Below, in pieces: positions 22,741 to 34,271 of a stretch of 64,000 bases of DNA. Source of the DNA: Cycas panzhihuaensis. Its lineage: Eukaryota; Cycadophyta. Numbering within the stretch: position 1 is the first letter of the stretch; every line of letters starts with the position of its first letter. Made by a program: the position numbers and the translations under genes. The notes below the pieces were generated by a model. That model saw only the letters and a program-made list of their open reading frames with translations. It was not told the DNA's origin and made no database searches. The stretch lies in NCBI GenBank assembly GCA_023213395.1, contig CM041465.1, positions 112,289,741 to 112,353,740 of the forward strand. Reading direction: 5' to 3'.

Positions 22741-25700
22741 GGATGATGATGTTTTGGTCGCTTGTAATGTTTCTTATTATCACCATGATTGGTTATTAGA
22801 TTTAGGTTCTTCGCACCACATGTGTTCACACAAGAGTTGGTTCTCATCATACCAACCTCTTGATAGTGGTGATGTGCTTATGGGAAATGAAGTTTCTTGT
22901 AAGACACTGGGCATTGGTAGCATCAGAATTAAGATGTTTGATGGGGTAGTTAGAATATTAACTGAGGTTAGACATGTACTTGATTTGAAAAGGAATTTGA
23001 TTTCCTTGGGTGAATTAGATTTGAGTGGTTTTAAGCATACAGATCATGAAGGAGTCCTAAAGGTTTCAAAGGGCGCCTTGGTTATTATGAAAGCCTTAAA
23101 GAAAGGAAATCTTTACATTTTAGTGGGAAGTACAGATGTCAGCCAAGCAACTATAACATCAAAGACTGTAGAAGATCCATCTCAGTTATGGCATTAAAGA
23201 CTTGGGCACATGAGTAAGAAAGGACTTAAGGTGCTAATAAACCATAAGTTGCTTCCTAACTTACAGCTTTCAAATTTGGCTTTCTGTAAACATTGTATTT
23301 TTAGAAAGCAGTGTAGACTTAGGTTTAAAGTAGGGAGTCACACTAGTAAAGGTGTTTTTGATTACATACATTCAGATGTATAGGGACCAACCCCTAAAAT
23401 ATGTTATGGAGGATCATTGTATTATGTCACATTTATAGATGATTACTCTAGGAAGGTATGGGTCTATTTTTTGAAAAGGAAATCTGAAGTTTTTAGTGTG
23501 TTTAAGCAGTTCAAGGCTCTAGTTAAGAATAATACTGGTAAGATAATCAAATGTTTAAGAATTGACAATAGATGTGAGTTCAACTCCTTGGAGTTTGAGA
23601 ACTATTGTAGAGAAATTAGGATCGAAAGGCACAAGACCACTAGATATACTCTATAGCAAAATGGCATTGTAGAGCGCATGAATAAGACACTCTTGGAAAG
23701 AGCAAGAAGCATGCTAAGTAATGCAGGAGTGCAGGGCTTGTGGGCAAAAGTTGTTCAAATAACTTATATCTAGTAAACATGTCACCATCACTTGCAATAG
23801 ATTATAAGATTCCTGAAGAGGTATGGACTGGACATCCATGTGATTATTCAAATTTAAAAGTTTTTGGTTGTGATGCTTATGCCTGGACTGAAAAAGGTAA
23901 ACGTTCAAAGTTAGACCCAAAATCTAAGAGGTATATCTTTGTTGGTTATGGTGATAAGGATGGTGTGAAGGGATACAAGTTGTGGGATCCTACTACCCAC
24001 AAAATCACCATTAACAAAGATGTTGTATTTGATGAATCTCCCCTTCTAAAATCAAACAATGGAGAAGTTGAAATGAAATAGGAGCAAAAAGATGAACATC
24101 AATAGGTCAAGTTTGAAACCCATTAATCTTTGGAATCAGAAGAGCAGGAAGATCTTTCTGAAGATGAATCTGTAATAGATTTACAGGAGTATGTGGACAC
24201 TCCTCTGCCAGCAATTAGAATATCTACATGAGTCATTCATCCACAGATAGGTATAACCTATCTACTTCTATTACTTTGGTTTCTAATGATGGTGAGCCTA
24301 CATGTTTTTAAGAAGCAGTAGATGATATCCATAGTGAGAAGTGGAAGAGGGCCATACAGGAAGAGATATGTTCATTGAAGAAAAATAATTCATGGGACTT
24401 GGTAGAACTTCCACATGGTAGGACGACTATTAGTTGCAGGTGGGTTTTTAGGATAAAAACAGATGTTGATGGAAAGGTTGACAAATACAGGGCAAGATTG
24501 GTGGCTAAAGGCTATGTACAGAAAGCAGGTATTGACTTTCATAAGATCTTTTCCCCAATTGTCAAACTTGTTTCAATTTGAGTGATGTTAGCATTAGTAG
24601 TTTCTCTTGATTTGGAGTTAGAGCAGTTAGATATAAAAATAACTTTTCTACATGGAGATTTAGATGAGGAGATCTATATGGATCAACTAGAAGGGTTTAT
24701 ACAAGATGGCAGAAAAAGACTTGTTTGCAGGCTCAGGAAATCATTGTATGGCCTAAAGCAAATACCACAAAGGGTACAAGAAGTTTGATGCCTTCATGGA
24801 GAGCCAAAATTTTAAAAGAAGTGAGTATGATCATTGTATTTACTTTAAATTTATGGACAATGGCTTATTCATTATCTTGGTACTATATCTTGATAACATG
24901 CTGGTTGCAAGCAAGAGCATGGAAGAAATCAATAAGCTAAAGGCTCAACTGGCTAGGACTTTTGATATGAAGGATCTATGAGTTGCAAAATAAATCTTAA
25001 GAATGGAGATACATAGAGATAGGAAAATTGGTAAGCTATGGTTATCACAGTAGAAATATGTGGAGAAGGTGATAACCAAGTTTGGTATGGAAAATGTGAA
25101 ACCAGTGAGTATCCCAATGGCTTCCCACTTCAAGCTTTCTTCAAATATGAGTCCTAGTAGTGAAGAAGAAAAGGTTTATATGTCTCGTGTGCCTTATGCC
25201 AGTGCAATAAGAAGTTTGATGTATGTCATGGTATGTACAAGACCTGATATTTCACATGTAGTCAGTGTAGTTAGCAGGTTTATGGAAAATCCAGGGAAAG
25301 AACATTAGGCTGCAGTGAAATGGGTGCTTCGGTATTTGAGAGGCACAAGTGACTACTGCATCACCTTTGAAGGTACATGTAATCAAGTTTGTGGATATGT
25401 TGATTCAGACTTTACAGGAGATTTAGACAAAAGAAGGTCTACTTCAGGTTATGTTTTCACTCTTACAAATGGTCCAATTAGTTAGATGTCCAAATTGTAG
25501 AGCACAATTGTACTATCAACCACAGAAGCTGAATATGTTACTATAGCACATGCTTGTAAAGAAGCAATCTTGTTACAGGGTCTATTGGTTGAGCTTGGAA
25601 GGAGACAGGAAAATGTAAAGGTATTTTGTTACAGTCAAAGTGTCATTTACTTAGCCAAGAATCTGGCTTATCACAGTAGAACAAAGCATATTACTCTTAA

Positions 25701-25851
25701 GTACCATTTTGTTAGACAGTTTGTGGAAGCAGGTGGAGTGGCACTTGAGAAGATTCATACCAATCAGAATTATGCTAATATATTCACAAAACCAGTACCA
25801 ATAGAGAAGTTCAAATGGTGTTTGACTTCTCTTGGCTTACAGAAAAGATGA
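22741..25851 (+). pseudogene. pol: C pol: protease, integrase, RT, RNase H
   Basis: The protease motif is WLLDLGSSHHMCSH near 22793, with DLG where DSG is usual; D has the same DLG, so it is inherited. The pre-integrase segment reads RLGHMSKKGLKV. Integrase shows [15 protein letters not shown], then LRIDN and GIVERMNKTLLERA. RT (about 24330-25000) includes RARLVAKGYVQKAG and SLYGLKQIPQ; its active site reads YLDN rather than YVDD. RNase H at about 25380-25851 has YVDSDFTGDLDKRRSTSGY and TTEAEYV. A third Asp is changed to Tyr (FCYSQS). There are at least two frame changes. Confidence 0.9.
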
Positions 25852-25888
25852 TGAAGGGTCCAGGAAAGGTACCGGGTAAATTGTTGTC

Positions 25889-25899
25889 AAGGTGGAGAT
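25889..25899 (+). promoter_or_regulatory. Polypurine tract of C
   Basis: AAGGTGGAGA immediately before the 3' LTR; the mirror sequence occurs in D at the same place. Confidence 0.85.
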
Positions 25900-26547
25900 T
25901 GTTGGATATTATGACAACAATCATTTAAGGCTAAAATTTTGGCATGTTTTCGGCGCGGTTTCTTCCTCTAATCTTTCTTGAGGGGTTTCAAGGGGGGTGG
26001 GAGCCGCCCTTGGCCGGGGGGGGGGGGGTGAAGTGTGGAATGCCCCCCACTAAGAGGGGGTTTAGGGGCGATAGCCTCCAACCCAAAAAATTAGCCCTGT
26101 AAACCATATTAAAATGTAAAGAGAATGAGGGTTGTACAATACAAATACCCTATATTCTACAGTTGAGATTTATGCCTTGGATGTCCCTCTCATATAGCCC
26201 ATTTTAGGGCTTTTCTTATTATGTTGTATGTAATGTAATATACTTTGATGAGGGCGGTGGCTGGTTGTTTTTCCTGAGAGCACTCTACTACTAAGATGTA
26301 CTATTTCTCCATTCTACAATAATAAAGATTGATATCTTTCCTATGTGGATGTTTTCCTAACACACTACTAGGGTTTTACCATGTTATATCAGGTGCATAT
26401 ATGATGTTTAGCTTGTATATTGATGTTATTGTATTATCTCTAATTTTAGAACTTTCATATTAAATCTTAGTTTTGATTCTTATAACTAGTTGCAAAATAG
26501 TTCAGATCTTGTAGCAGTTTAAAGTTTGAGACCTTGTATTCTCAATA
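25900..26547 (+). repeat. 3' LTR of C
   Basis: 648 bp. Its G/C-rich block carries an uninterrupted run of 13 G at 26016-26028 that the 5' LTR lacks. Confidence 0.92.
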
Positions 26548-28642
26548 ACTTTTTAAGCATGCTTAGATCTTTCCTACCCCCTATTCTTTATTCATATGAC
26601 TGCACAATCTGTGAGCTATTTTGTTTTCTCTTTTCACTTAAATTTTAAATACATTCACGTATTTAGTCATTTGTGATATCTACGCAACCATTAAAATCAA
26701 ATTTGGTCTACTTTGATCAACAAACTTAGAGTTTTTGAGATTTTTATTCTTGATTTTTTATTTATGTGTGATTGTTAATCATCTTGTTAATGTCTATTTA
26801 ATTTCATTCGAATCATATAATTTTTTTTTCAATGTTTTTATAAAATTTAATTAAATTTAATAGTGATTCGAGTTCTATGGGTGTGGTTTTAGCATTAGCC
26901 CCCTTCATCATCAGTCAGCAGTCCTATCTTGATCTATATGATCATGATTTATTTTCTTAAGAGGCAAATTTAGAAAAAATATTAATTCTTTTTTTATAAA
27001 TTTGGTTTTTAAGAGGATTAACCATATATTATAAAGTTTGAATCTTGCAACCCCCTTTAAACTCTAACGGGTGGTCACATTGGTCCCCACGTGACTAGGG
27101 CCTTCTCGACTAAAGGGCTTAACCCCCCCTCCTTTTAATTTTTATAATAAATGGTTCTTTATACTATTTTTATTATATATTATGATCCAAGAGTTTATTT
27201 TTTGAACAACTAGATCCGTTAGAAAGATATTTTAACTCTCTATGTATTGAAGTAGTTTTTAAGGACATTTGACACTATTTTATAAGGTTTTGAAGCTAGT
27301 AAAGCCAAGGTTTCTATTTAATCATAGTTTGGCTTATTCTTAAATATTTCAAATAATATTTTCACTCTAACTCACCATATTTATTTATTATTAAGCTATT
27401 AATCAGTTGTTGATAGTTTTTGTCTACTTTAGAGGCTCACAATTGAGTTTTTACACTTGTTTAGCCCTACTTTGGCCTCTTGAAGAGGAGCCCCTTTAGA
27501 AATAAAAACATCAAACTGATACACTCAAACACCTTATAACCATATTCTAAAGCTGTCACTTTATATTTTACCTTATACACTTAATTCTAAAGCTCTTTTA
27601 AGGCATATCTTCTGCTTATTCAAGGTCTTTTCTACCTCTTTAAAGCATTTATTTAAAGGAGCATATTTCAATATTACTTTATAAACATACCTTGCATTTT
27701 TCCTTAGTTTAAGAGGAGCACATATGGTATCATTTATTCTTAACATTTTTATTTTTGAATAGTGAAATGAATAGTAGATCAATTTTTTATTCTCCTTTAG
27801 CTCTTTATTGATCAATCAAGGTTCTTTTAAAGGTGCATTTAGTTTTATATCAAATTATTCAAAAGTATTTGATAATATCAAGGTGCACTTAGAATCATTA
27901 AAATCTTGTTTACTTTGCTTGTATATCTTCATTCAAAAGGAGAATTTATTGTTTTCATTTTAAAAGGATATGTCTTACTTTTATTATTAAGCCTTTTTTT
28001 AGTTATTGATTTAGAAAGAATCATACCTTGTTAAGCAAGAATACATTCATCTATATATATCTCATATAAAAAAGATAATTACTCAAAAGAACCTCCTTTA
28101 TTTCCAGCCTTGTTAGGGGAATAGTTAAGACACCTGAAGTTATCGTCATGCACATGCCCTTGGCCTATGCATATTAGATGACGAATATCATTAGATATTT
28201 AATGTATTAGGTGGCATGCTAAGGTGAGAAACGTTTTCTATTTTGGAGTTTAAAGACCAAGGCTAGCCCTGGAGAGGGTGAATGCCTTGGTTGGTAAAGC
28301 CATTACTATTAGATCTGTCACTACATATAAGATTGACACAGGTAAACAAATAAGTTAGGGGGGTCTAATACCTTCTCTGTAGCCCATGTACTGAGGTATA
28401 TTGAGCCAAGTGCTCGTGTACTAGTATATTGGGTCCTTGATTTTCCACTTATAGGAAGGTGCCACTAGATAGGATAGCAATTAAAGACTTCTCTTGTACA
28501 CCCATAAACTTAGAGCCTAGAAACCTTCTTAAGGACCAGGACATTTATTAAAACTTTATAATTTTAGAGGATACTTATCAAAAGTTCATTTAATACATCT
28601 ATAACTTTAGGAAACACTTGGTAAAACTTTATTTGAGATATA

Positions 28643-29560
28643 ATGGTAGTTAATTTTGGTAATATGATTATTCTAAAATTTGATGGATCTAACTTCTTAA
28701 ATTTGAGTAGGAGGATGAGACCCATCCTCATTACTAAAGACATGTGGAATATTATGAAGATAGGATACAATGAACCTAGTCAAAATATAATTAATTTAGA
28801 GAAACTAACATTTAAGGAAAATGTAAAGAAGGATAATGAGGCCCTTACATTGATCTTTTATGCTTTAGAAGATTACATATTTCTTAGGGTGAGTGAGACA
28901 ACTAAATCTAAGGAAGCTTGAGATACTTTACAACTTATTTATAAATAAGTAGCCTCATCCAACCTACAAACATTGAGAAGTAGATTTGAGAATTTAAGAA
29001 TAATGTCTAATAACTTTATTATTAAATTCACAGCCAAGGTTCAAGACCTTATAAACCAGATGAGATCCCTTGGTAAAACATTAACTGAACAAAGAGTCGT
29101 TGAGAGAATTTTAAGATGTGTTGGTGAAGTAAGAAGATTTAAAATGGTGGTAACAAGTATAGATATTTTAAAGGATGTAAGTACCCTAAAAATTAAATAA
29201 TTAAGTGTTATGTTAATGGTGATTAAGGAGAAAAAGAATACAAGTGAATCATTAGATCATGCATTTGCAACCAAAGCTAGGATAAAATCAAACTCATAAG
29301 TTAAAAGCTCAAAATCTAGGGACCAAACCTCAATGAGGAGAGAAAGACATCCTAGAGAACATGTACATCAAGAAAGACAAGTAAGATACTAAGCTCTACA
29401 TATAAGAAATCAAGAAGCAAACTAAAAGAATCCTAGTCATATTAGATATCAAAGTCAAGAAAGACACCATGAGATAAATTAATGTTGCCATAATTGTCAA
29501 GGCCATATGAACTCTTAAAGGACCAACTTCAATTAACCTAACAATAGACAAACGGATAAC
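28643..29560 (+). pseudogene. gag: B gag
   Basis: ATG at 28643. Opens with ILKFDGSNFLNLSRRMRP and MWNIMKIGYNEP, the pattern of copia Gag proteins of the UBN2/DUF4219 type. It continues in the same frame with LRSRFENLRIMSNNFI and VQDLINQMRSLGKTL. A zinc knuckle remnant (CCHNCQGHMNS) is near 29485. In-frame stops interrupt it, the first near 28919. Confidence 0.8.
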
Positions 29561-32245
29561 CAAGCTCCATATTTAAAAAGAGGAAGACCATCCAATATTG
29601 ATAGAACCAATCCTCAAAGTAGGAGTCTTAGCTATAAAAGAAGGGATCCAATTTACTGTTCAATCTACAACAAAGTTGGTTATATAGAAGATAACTATTT
29701 TGTCAAGAATGGTCCACCTACTAAGGGAAGTGCTAACATAATTATTGAAATAAGGGAAAATAATCGACTATTCTTATCCAGTTTCATTACAAGGAAGAAG
29801 AAGATTGTTGGTATATTAATTCTAACTGCTCTATCCATATGACCCATAAATAAGATATATTTCAAACCATTGATAAAACTAATAAGGGGTATATTATGTT
29901 TGGAGATGACACCACTCACGAATCTATTAGAAGGCATAATGTCATCGTACAAATAGAATCAGGTGAATATTAACATCTTGATGATGTACTCTATGTTCTA
30001 ACATTAAAAAAAAAACTTTTATTAGTAGAACAGATGATGGGTCAAAGCTATAAAGTTATATTTGACAATGGTAAATGTACCTTTAAGGATAAGAGGAAGA
30101 ATAAGACAATAGTTACGAGAGGGAAAATGACCAAAGATAGACTCTTCAAGCTTGTTCTCACCCCATTAGATAACTACACTTTAAGAACAATATTTAAGCT
30201 TGATAGTGATATATGGCATAAGAGATTTGGCTACCTAAATTATAACAGTTTAGCACTCATGAAGAAAATAGTCATGGTTGATGGGCTACCTCATATTGAA
30301 GTGGATAAAAATATTTATGAAGGGTGACTCTTAGGAAAACAACATAGAGAAAGTTCTCTGGATGGTAGCTATGGAGCAAAAGGACCACTCCATCTAATCT
30401 ATATAGATCTTTATGGCCATATGGATGTTCCTTCACTAGTAAGTGCTAAATACTTCCCCATATTCATCGATGACTATATAAGGAAAACTTAGGTTTATTT
30501 CTTGAAGTTTAAATCAAATGCATTCAATTACTTTATTGACTTCAAAACCTTTGTGGAGAGGTAAAGTAGACATAAAATACTATCCCTAAGATCAGATAAC
30601 AGGGAAGAGTTTATTTCAAATGAGTTTAAGGCCTATTGCATGCATTACGACATCAAGAGATAACTCACCAATCCTTACACTCCTTAACAAAATAGGGTGG
30701 TTGAATGAAAGAATAACACCATAGTTAAAATGGCTAAGTGCATGTTAAAAGATAAAAAGTTAGGACATGAATTTTGGGAAGAGACTGTCTATACAGTTAT
30801 TTACTTAATGTGTGTACCACCAAGGCCCTTAGGTAGATGATAATTAAAGAAGTATGGATTGGATATAAACCTAGTATCCACCATTTAAGAGTCTTTGGTT
30901 GCCTAGTTTATGTCCATGTCCCTGAATAAAAGAGGACTAAGCTAGATGATAAGAGTATCAAATGTATATTTATTGGCTATAATGATGTCTCTAAATCTTA
31001 TAAAGTATATGATCCCAAAGCAAAAAAAATCATGGTGATTAGGGACATTATGTTCAAAGAAAATGATTGTTATCACTTTAATTATGTTCAAGATAAAGGA
31101 AAAGGTGTTATGATAATCCTTAATTCAATAACTAGGTCCACACATGTGTCACATGGACAGGATTCAAGATAAAGCATTAGTGTACCAAGTGGGGAGGGAC
31201 CTCCTCTCAACCTCCACCACAAAGATTTCTTAGATGGATTGAAAGGAACCATAACTTGGACAATATCCTAGACAATGGCTATAATAGAAGATTCACTCAT
31301 TCCCATAGGGTGAACTTTGCCCTTATGAGTCAAGTCATGGAGACTCATGAGCCTCATACCTTTGAGGAGGCTAATATGCATGATGATTGGAGAAGATCCA
31401 TGGAAGAAGAATACAATTCTATAGTGAAGAAGAATACATGGGAACTTGTTGACCGACCTTCCAATAAAAAGGCTATTGGTACCAAATGGGTCTATAAGAG
31501 AAAATTTAGATCTAATATATCGATTAATAACCATAAGGTTCAACTCATAGCCAAAGGATATGCCTAAAGGGAAGGCATAGAGTGTAGAAAAACCTTTTCT
31601 CATGTTCCTTATATGGAGATAGTCCATATGATGCTAAGTTTAACTACTTAAATCGGTTGGGATGTTTATCAAATAGATGTCAAAAGTATATTCCTTAATG
31701 GGCATATTGAAGAAGATATATATGTTCATTAGCCACTAGGTTTTGAAGTCATGAGGGAAGAAGATAAAATGTACAAACTAAAAAATGCACTCTATAGATT
31801 AAAATAAGCACCCAGGATCTGGTACTCTAAGATCGATAAATATTTTAAAGATCAAGAATTTGAAAGAACCCAATTGAATCCAAATTTTTACATCAAGATC
31901 AAAGGAGATTTCGTCATGATAGTGGGACTTTGTATAGATGATCTTGTCTACACAGAAAATGACTCCCACCTTTTACAAAAATTTAAGGATAATATATATA
32001 AAGAATTTGAAATGACTAACTTGGGCTTGATGTATTACTTCTTAGGATTGGAAGTGTGGCAAGATGATGATGGCATTTTTATTTCCTAAAGAAAGCATAC
32101 CTTAGACTTACTCCAAAAGTTCAAGATGAATGATTGCAAAGCCTTAACAACACCTGTTGAAGTTAGCATTAAGTTATCTAAATCTGATGATTCTACACCA
32201 GTGGATTTCACTCTTTATAGATAATTAATTGGTGGCCTAATATAT

Positions 32246-33296
32246 TGACCCAGGAGGATCTACCATATGTTTACAGAATGCGGAAAATTCTAGGCATTGG
32301 TATAATTGAAAGAGATATAGCCAAATGGTATCAAAATTATATGAAATTTTGTGTAAAGGGAGAAGACACATCCCACTAGATGTGTACAAAAGGTGGGGTT
32401 CAGAAAATATCATTTGATTAGAGTTCAAGCCTTGTTTTTTCATAAAATTAATCCCACAACTAGCAGAAAAAATAGAAAATATATATTATAATTATATGAA
32501 TAGAAATATGGCCAAATGACATCCAAATGAGCTAAAATTTTGAGGAAGCGGAGGAGACATGCGTTCCTATATATGTACCAAATTTGAGCTGAATTAGAGT
32601 CCGTTAAGGTCAGTTACAAGCTAAAACTTTTAAGAATTGCATGAAGGCCACTTGGACATCACAGAAACAGCAAATACATATTATTATTAAATAAATCAAA
32701 ATGTAGTCAAATGACATCCAAATGAGATAAAAGTCTGAGGAAGCTGAGGGGACATACGTTCCTATACGTGTACCAAATTTGAGCCAAATTGGAGTACGTT
32801 AAGATCTATTACAAGCTGCAACGTTTTAAGAATTGCATGAAGGCCACTTGGACAACATGCATTTTGGTGGTTAGTGGTTATACTTGCATGATTGCCACTT
32901 GTTAAACATGCAATTTTGGTTTCTTTCTATAAATTGAGCCCTACTATAGGTTGGAGAGGTGGTTCTTGGAGACTTGACTTGGGAAGCATCCTTGGAGAAG
33001 CATTTGGAGGGTTGGAGTCCCTCTTATGGTATAATTGTATCATTTATTCCTTGTAATTTTACCATTCTTTTGCTAGTTGATTTCTCCACCATTAAATGGA
33101 GATTTTCATAGTTTAATAAAAGTATTACTCCTCATACTTTTGGATCAATGTCAAGAATAAATGATTTGGTGTAGAATTTCCTTTCATAAGCTCATTGTTG
33201 TTTTGATGTTATTGAGCTTTCTACACTAACTCCGAGGATCTCAAGGAGAAAAGGTTGATAATTGACTTCTTCACCAACTAATCTCTTTTGGGATCA
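32246..33296. mobile_element. Solo LTR inserted in B pol (1051 bp)
   Basis: It starts TGACCCAGG and ends GGGATCA, so it has TG...CA ends, and it is flanked by a perfect 5-bp duplication TATAT (32241-32245 and 33297-33301). The RT-RNase H reading of B continues correctly across it. No internal coding region or second LTR exists, so this is a solo LTR left by recombination. It contains about three diverged tandem units of about 180-190 bp, a TATA-like CTATAAATTGAG near 32928, and AATAAAAG near 33114. If those signals are functional, its orientation is plus. It is unrelated to the other LTRs in the window. Confidence 0.83.
32315..32870. repeat. About three diverged tandem units inside the solo LTR
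   Basis: Two clear units (about 32505-32690 and 32697-32870) share GACATCCAAATGAG, GTACCAAATTTGAGC and AAGAATTGCATGAAGGCC. A more decayed first unit starts near 32315, with ATATGAAATTTTGTG and GATGTGTACAAAA in matching places. Confidence 0.75.
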
Positions 33297-33935
33297 TATA
33301 TTTAACATCAACATGACCTGGTATTATACATGCAGTCATTGTAATTTCAAGATTCATGTAAGATCCCAAATCCACTAACTAGCAAGTAGCTAAGAGGATC
33401 TTACAATACTTAAAGGGTATAACAGATTATGGGTTATGCTACAAATCTTCACCAAACTTTATGTTGATTAGATATGCAGACACTAATTAGGCAGGAGATA
33501 TTACTAACAAAAAATCTGCTTCAGGATATGTATTCAATTTAGGCTCAGTAGCTATTGCATAGAACACAAAGAAATAAAATACAGTTTCCTTATCTATAGT
33601 GGAAGTAGAATATAAAACAACAGTTTTAGGTGCATGTGAGACAATATGGTTACGACAACTTCTGCATGATCTTCAAATAGAATAAAAAGGCCCAACCAAG
33701 ATTTCGTGTGATAACCAAAGCACCATTTAGATGACTCGTAATTTAGACTTCCATGGTAAAACTAACCATATTGAGACTCAACATCATTTCATTTGGGAAT
33801 TGGTCCAAGTAGGTGAAATTGAGTGAGTGCATCAAAGTAGAAAATATCAAATGATAGATATCTTCACAAAGTCATTAGGGAAAATTAAGTTCCACAAATT
33901 CAGAAAGAAACTTAGAGTCATACATAATGGACATT

Positions 33936-33946
33936 ATGGAGGAAAA
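33936..33946 (+). promoter_or_regulatory. Polypurine tract of B
   Basis: Purine-rich ATGGAGGAAAA just before the 3' LTR. Confidence 0.7.
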
Positions 33947-34271
33947 TATTAGGCTAATATCTATTATAGAGTATCTATGTACAAAGGCATCTTGGGAAGT
34001 AATGGGCTACCACCAACTGACTTTGAGCCACCTCAAGCTGTCCTTGAGTTGAGAAGGTAAGTTATACATTTTAATTTATTATTTTTTGAATGTTTGACTA
34101 ATAGTCAAGTTGAGACATACTCCTGCCTCCATAAAATCTATATATATCTCGAGTGTACCACCTTGGTGTTTTTTAACACCGCCTTCAAATATATAGAAAT
34201 ATTGTTACAATGATTCTAAAATGGATTGATATGTAAAGCTTTCTAATATATTTTGTCATCCGCAATCAATA
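33947..34271 (+). repeat. 3' LTR of B
   Basis: 325 bp, the same length as the 5' LTR. It starts TATTAGG and ends CAATCAATA (CA end changed), followed by the target duplication ATACG. Confidence 0.88.

Larger units (their letters stand above)
21219..26547 (+). mobile_element. C: Ty1/copia LTR retrotransposon nested in B
   Basis: 5329 bp. The LTRs are 643 and 648 bp, starting TGTTGGATATT and ending CTCAATA. Duplications are GCTTT on the left and ACTTT on the right (one mismatch). The initiator tRNA-Met primer site and the purine tract AAGGTGGAGA are in place. Its sequence and proteins match element D in the opposite orientation, so C and D are one family. The Gag pattern recalls Tnt1/Tork elements. 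Confidence 0.94.
20406..28642 (+). other. Long leader of B, split by element C
   Basis: Bases 20406-21218 and 26548-28642 together give a leader of about 2.9 kb, nearly twice that of A. I see no coding signal in it. The last part (28105-28530) is the block shared with A. A poly-T run lies at 21141-21155. Confidence 0.7.
29690..33946 (+). pseudogene. pol: B pol, split by a solo LTR
   Basis: The protease segment reads WYINSNCSIHMTH near 29815, so both the catalytic Asp and the Gly of DSG are lost. Pre-integrase is at about 30210 (IWHKRFGYLNYNSL). Integrase shows YIDLYGHMDVPS and LRSDNREEF. RT starts near 31256 with EANMHDDWRRSMEEEYNSIV and has LCIDDLVY at the active site, where CIDD replaces YVDD. 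Pol is cut after GGLIY at 32245 by the solo LTR and resumes after 33301 with the motif that normally follows (PGIIHAVIVISRFM). RNase H then runs to the 3' LTR. Confidence 0.87.
20081..34271 (+). mobile_element. B: Ty1/copia LTR retrotransposon interrupted by two insertions
   Basis: Two 325-bp LTRs (20081-20405 and 33947-34271) frame the element, with target duplications ATACA and ATACG. Taking out element C and the solo LTR with their duplications leaves about 7.8 kb. A degraded initiator tRNA-Met primer site follows the 5' LTR and a purine tract (GGAGGAAAA) precedes the 3' LTR. Gag and pol lie in the right half. Confidence 0.9.

Noticed and set aside
27573-27815. 80-codon minus-strand frame in the leader of B
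   Set aside because: AT-rich, no motif, opposite to element direction, and not seen in the related leader of A.
32246-33296. Insertion in B pol as a DNA transposon
   Set aside because: The ends GACCCA / TGGGATC look weakly inverted, but TG...CA ends with a 5-bp duplication and promoter and polyadenylation-like signals fit a solo LTR better.
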